Shown here piece after piece: positions 34,139 to 35,199 of a DNA stretch of 35,199 nucleotides. The notes beneath the pieces are model-generated. The model was not told the DNA's origin, searched no databases, and saw only the letters and a program-made list of their open reading frames with translations. Each line of letters begins with the position of its first letter. Within the stretch, counting starts at the first letter, position 1. Made by a program: the position numbers and the translations under genes. The DNA comes from Candidatus Woesearchaeota archaeon (GTDB lineage Archaea; Nanobdellota; Nanobdellia; Woesearchaeales; DSVV01). Location of the stretch: positions 1 to 35,199 of the forward strand of contig JAGVYH010000025.1 in assembly GCA_018303325.1 (NCBI GenBank), written 5' to 3'.

Positions 34139-34514
34139 CTATCTTGTGATATTTAAATGTCGTATATACACTTGCGATTGCAAAGTAAAAAACAATTATT
34201 GTTAAGAATACATTACTTCCACCATAGGTAACTCCTATTTTGTTTAAGAAAGTTACAACAATTCCAGCTCCTGAAATAAGAAGCAACAAAATGGATATAA
34301 CTCTGCTTTTGAAAAAAAGCAGTAATAAACCGAAAACAAGGTAAATTACTCCATCAATAATTGTTGCCATGCTAATAAGAAATCCTAAAAGGATATTCAG
34401 TGCGGCAACAAATAAGAATCCATATGAACATTGTTTGATAACATACAATGCTTCTTCTTTGTTTTCAACCTTCCAAAATTGAAAGTTTAATTGTTTTTTT
34501 CTTTCTTTTTTCAT
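34134..34514 (-). CDS. small four-helix membrane protein
   Basis: 126 residues from ATG 34512-34514. A basic N-terminus (MKKERKKQ) and short soluble part precede four hydrophobic helices (GFLFVAALNILLGFLI, ATIIDGVIYLVFGLLLLFF, VISILLLLISGAGIVVTFL, VFLTIIVFYFAIASVY). No known family is evident. The frame extends to ATG 34541, but a TATA-like TATTTAAAT centred about 31 nt before 34514 supports the shorter form. The gene is enclosed by 18-bp inverted repeats and, further out, by direct repeats, like a cassette. Confidence 0.65.
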   Translation of the reverse strand: MKKERKKQLNFQFWKVENKEEALYVIKQCSYGFLFVAALNILLGFLISMATIIDGVIYLVFGLLLLFFKSRVISILLLLISGAGIVVTFLNKIGVTYGGSNVFLTIIVFYFAIASVYTTFKYHKIG

Positions 34515-34568
34515 ATATATATAATTTATTATTAAAGACATTTAAATACTTTTCGAAAATAATTTTCT

Positions 34569-34586
34569 GATAATCCCCACTCTAAA
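34569..34586. repeat. 18-bp inverted repeat, right arm
   Basis: GATAATCCCCACTCTAAA, perfect reverse complement of 34121-34138. The pair encloses 430 bp containing one gene. Confidence 0.95.
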
Positions 34587-34588
34587 TT

Positions 34589-34733
34589 GAATATAACGTA
34601 TGCGATCGCTCAGGTTGTGTCACAATTGTTTTCGTCGTCGAAAAGGAGGCTATTTTGAGCTCGCCTTCAGTCGCAATGTAGCAATTAGTATACATTTTTC
34701 TGAATTGTGACACAGCATGCGCTGTTATATTCT
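34589..34733. mobile_element. right repeat split by MITE-like insert
   Basis: Outer arms GAATATAAC (34589-34597) and GTTATATTC (34724-34732) are inverted. Inside, TGTGTCACAATT (34616-34627) and AATTGTGACACA (34703-34714) are perfect 12-bp terminal inverted repeats. The left repeat copy at 34032 lacks this middle, so about 113 bp seem inserted, with CGCT on both sides as a possible target duplication. No transposase is encoded. A MITE of a TGTGTCA-ended IS family is a guess. Confidence 0.5.
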
Positions 34734-34762
34734 CCCGATAGGGATTGATTTTTAGTGCAACG

Positions 34763-34824
34763 TTCGGACGAAGTCCGAAAAAATCAAAGTTCAGAAAAAG
34801 ACCGACCAATAAAGCTCGAAGAGC
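34763..34824. repeat. two GAA-triloop mini-hairpins
   Basis: TTCGGAC-GAA-GTCCGAA (34763-34779) and GCTC-GAA-GAGC (34814-34824) in a GC-richer non-coding stretch (34733-34880). Similar mini-hairpins are at 7928, 24149 and 34091. Confidence 0.75.
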
Positions 34825-34896
34825 ATTAGAGGGGTAGAATAAAAGCGGGACTAAAATTGTATTATGTTAACTATCTGGTAGTAACTAATAGAAAAC

Positions 34897-34906
34897 TTTA
34901 TAAAGC
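34897..34906 (+). promoter_or_regulatory. TATA-like box of the terminal small gene
   Basis: CTTTATAAAG centred about 26 nt before the ATG at 34927, no Shine-Dalgarno; leaderless promoter likely. Confidence 0.5.
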
Positions 34907-34926
34907 ATTATGTATAACTATCTTGT

Positions 34927-35121
34927 ATGAGAAAGTTTGTACTTGAACAAGGAGACTTGTATTTCGGAGACCATGAAATAGGAAAATCTCTGAAAGATAC
35001 AAGCGATGCTCAAGATTTTTTTGATACAACATTAGATCAATTTTTTGGAAACAGACCAGAATATAAAGAATATATTAATCTTTATAGTAAAATTCATGGC
35101 TTAGGGACTGCTATAAAATAA
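34927..35121 (+). CDS. small hypothetical protein
   Basis: 64 residues, acidic, soluble, with DLYFGDHEIGKSLKD and a helical second half. Family not recognised. A good TATA-like box at the right distance supports expression. The 78 bp to the window edge show no further gene. Confidence 0.55.
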   Translation: MRKFVLEQGDLYFGDHEIGKSLKDTSDAQDFFDTTLDQFFGNRPEYKEYINLYSKIHGLGTAIK

Positions 35122-35199
35122 ATTGCCAATTTCAACCGATTGTATAATTCCATTGCGGATTAATTTTGTGCCTTACAAGATTAATTTTTTCAAAATCTT

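Noticed and set aside
34582-34809. 75-codon minus-strand ORF
   Set aside because: It runs across both terminal inverted repeats, a mini-hairpin and the direct repeat; no promoter or ribosome site is seen and the product has no protein-like pattern beyond chance.

Overview
The window is about 35 kb of AT-rich archaeal DNA. The archaeal calls are a DUF655 protein, a Rad50 ATPase with a zinc hook, a bifunctional phosphoglucose/phosphomannose isomerase, an XRE-CBS regulator, an archaeal-type TrmA/RumA methyltransferase, and many genes with a TATA-like box about 24-31 nt before the ATG and no Shine-Dalgarno, as expected of leaderless transcripts. Other genes carry clear Shine-Dalgarno sites. The many lineage-specific proteins, tight gene pairs and small enzymes suggest a DPANN archaeon, perhaps Woesearchaeota-like. 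That placement is inference. No rRNA, tRNA or CRISPR array was recognised.

Layout. 1-1300: a run of back-to-back hairpins, a DUF5752-like gene and a four-arm palindromic element. 1302-8589: DUF655, a large membrane-anchored surface protein, a long coiled-coil gene that appears split by a one-base frame change beside a 30-bp repeat, and an HTH-CBS regulator. 8625-14741 (minus strand): HAD hydrolase, a HEPN/MNT toxin-antitoxin pair, two tandem proteins with a PEP-utilising phosphohistidine domain, a previously unlisted 45-codon ORF and phosphotransacetylase. 14964-16538: a membrane protein with a caspase/CHAT-like C-terminus. 16707-20985: Rad50 with an Asn-rich insertion, then an Fe-S RNA m5U methyltransferase. 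21120-23975: a VapBC-like pair, then a hexose-phosphate isomerase and ROK sugar kinase operon. 24276-26705: a J-domain protein, an MnmC-like methyltransferase and a zinc-ribbon protein. 27060-32345: an unknown protein, a second copy of the four-arm element, and a two-gene beta-oxidation operon (fused hydroxyacyl-CoA dehydrogenase/enoyl-CoA hydratase plus thiolase). 32410-35199: an MscS channel, a small membrane-protein gene bounded by perfect 18-bp inverted repeats and GC-richer direct repeats, and a small hypothetical gene.

Genes that work together: PGI/PMI and the ROK kinase prepare hexose phosphates for glycolysis. Phosphotransacetylase and the fatty-acid operon both handle acyl-CoA. The two PEP-domain proteins are translationally coupled. 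HEPN-MNT and VapBC are two separate toxin-antitoxin modules.

Most unusual: (1) two 93-nt elements, 27 kb apart, whose four arms changed together so that every stem still pairs; (2) six or seven contiguous hairpins of unrelated sequence at the left edge; (3) intergenic C-GAA-G mini-hairpins and several dispersed repeats; (4) a decayed PEP-domain tail that supplies the ribosome site of the HAD gene and suggests the HEPN/MNT pair was inserted there; (5) a candidate archaeal CHAT-like membrane protease; (6) Asn/Thr-rich low-complexity tracts in at least six unrelated proteins, including Rad50.
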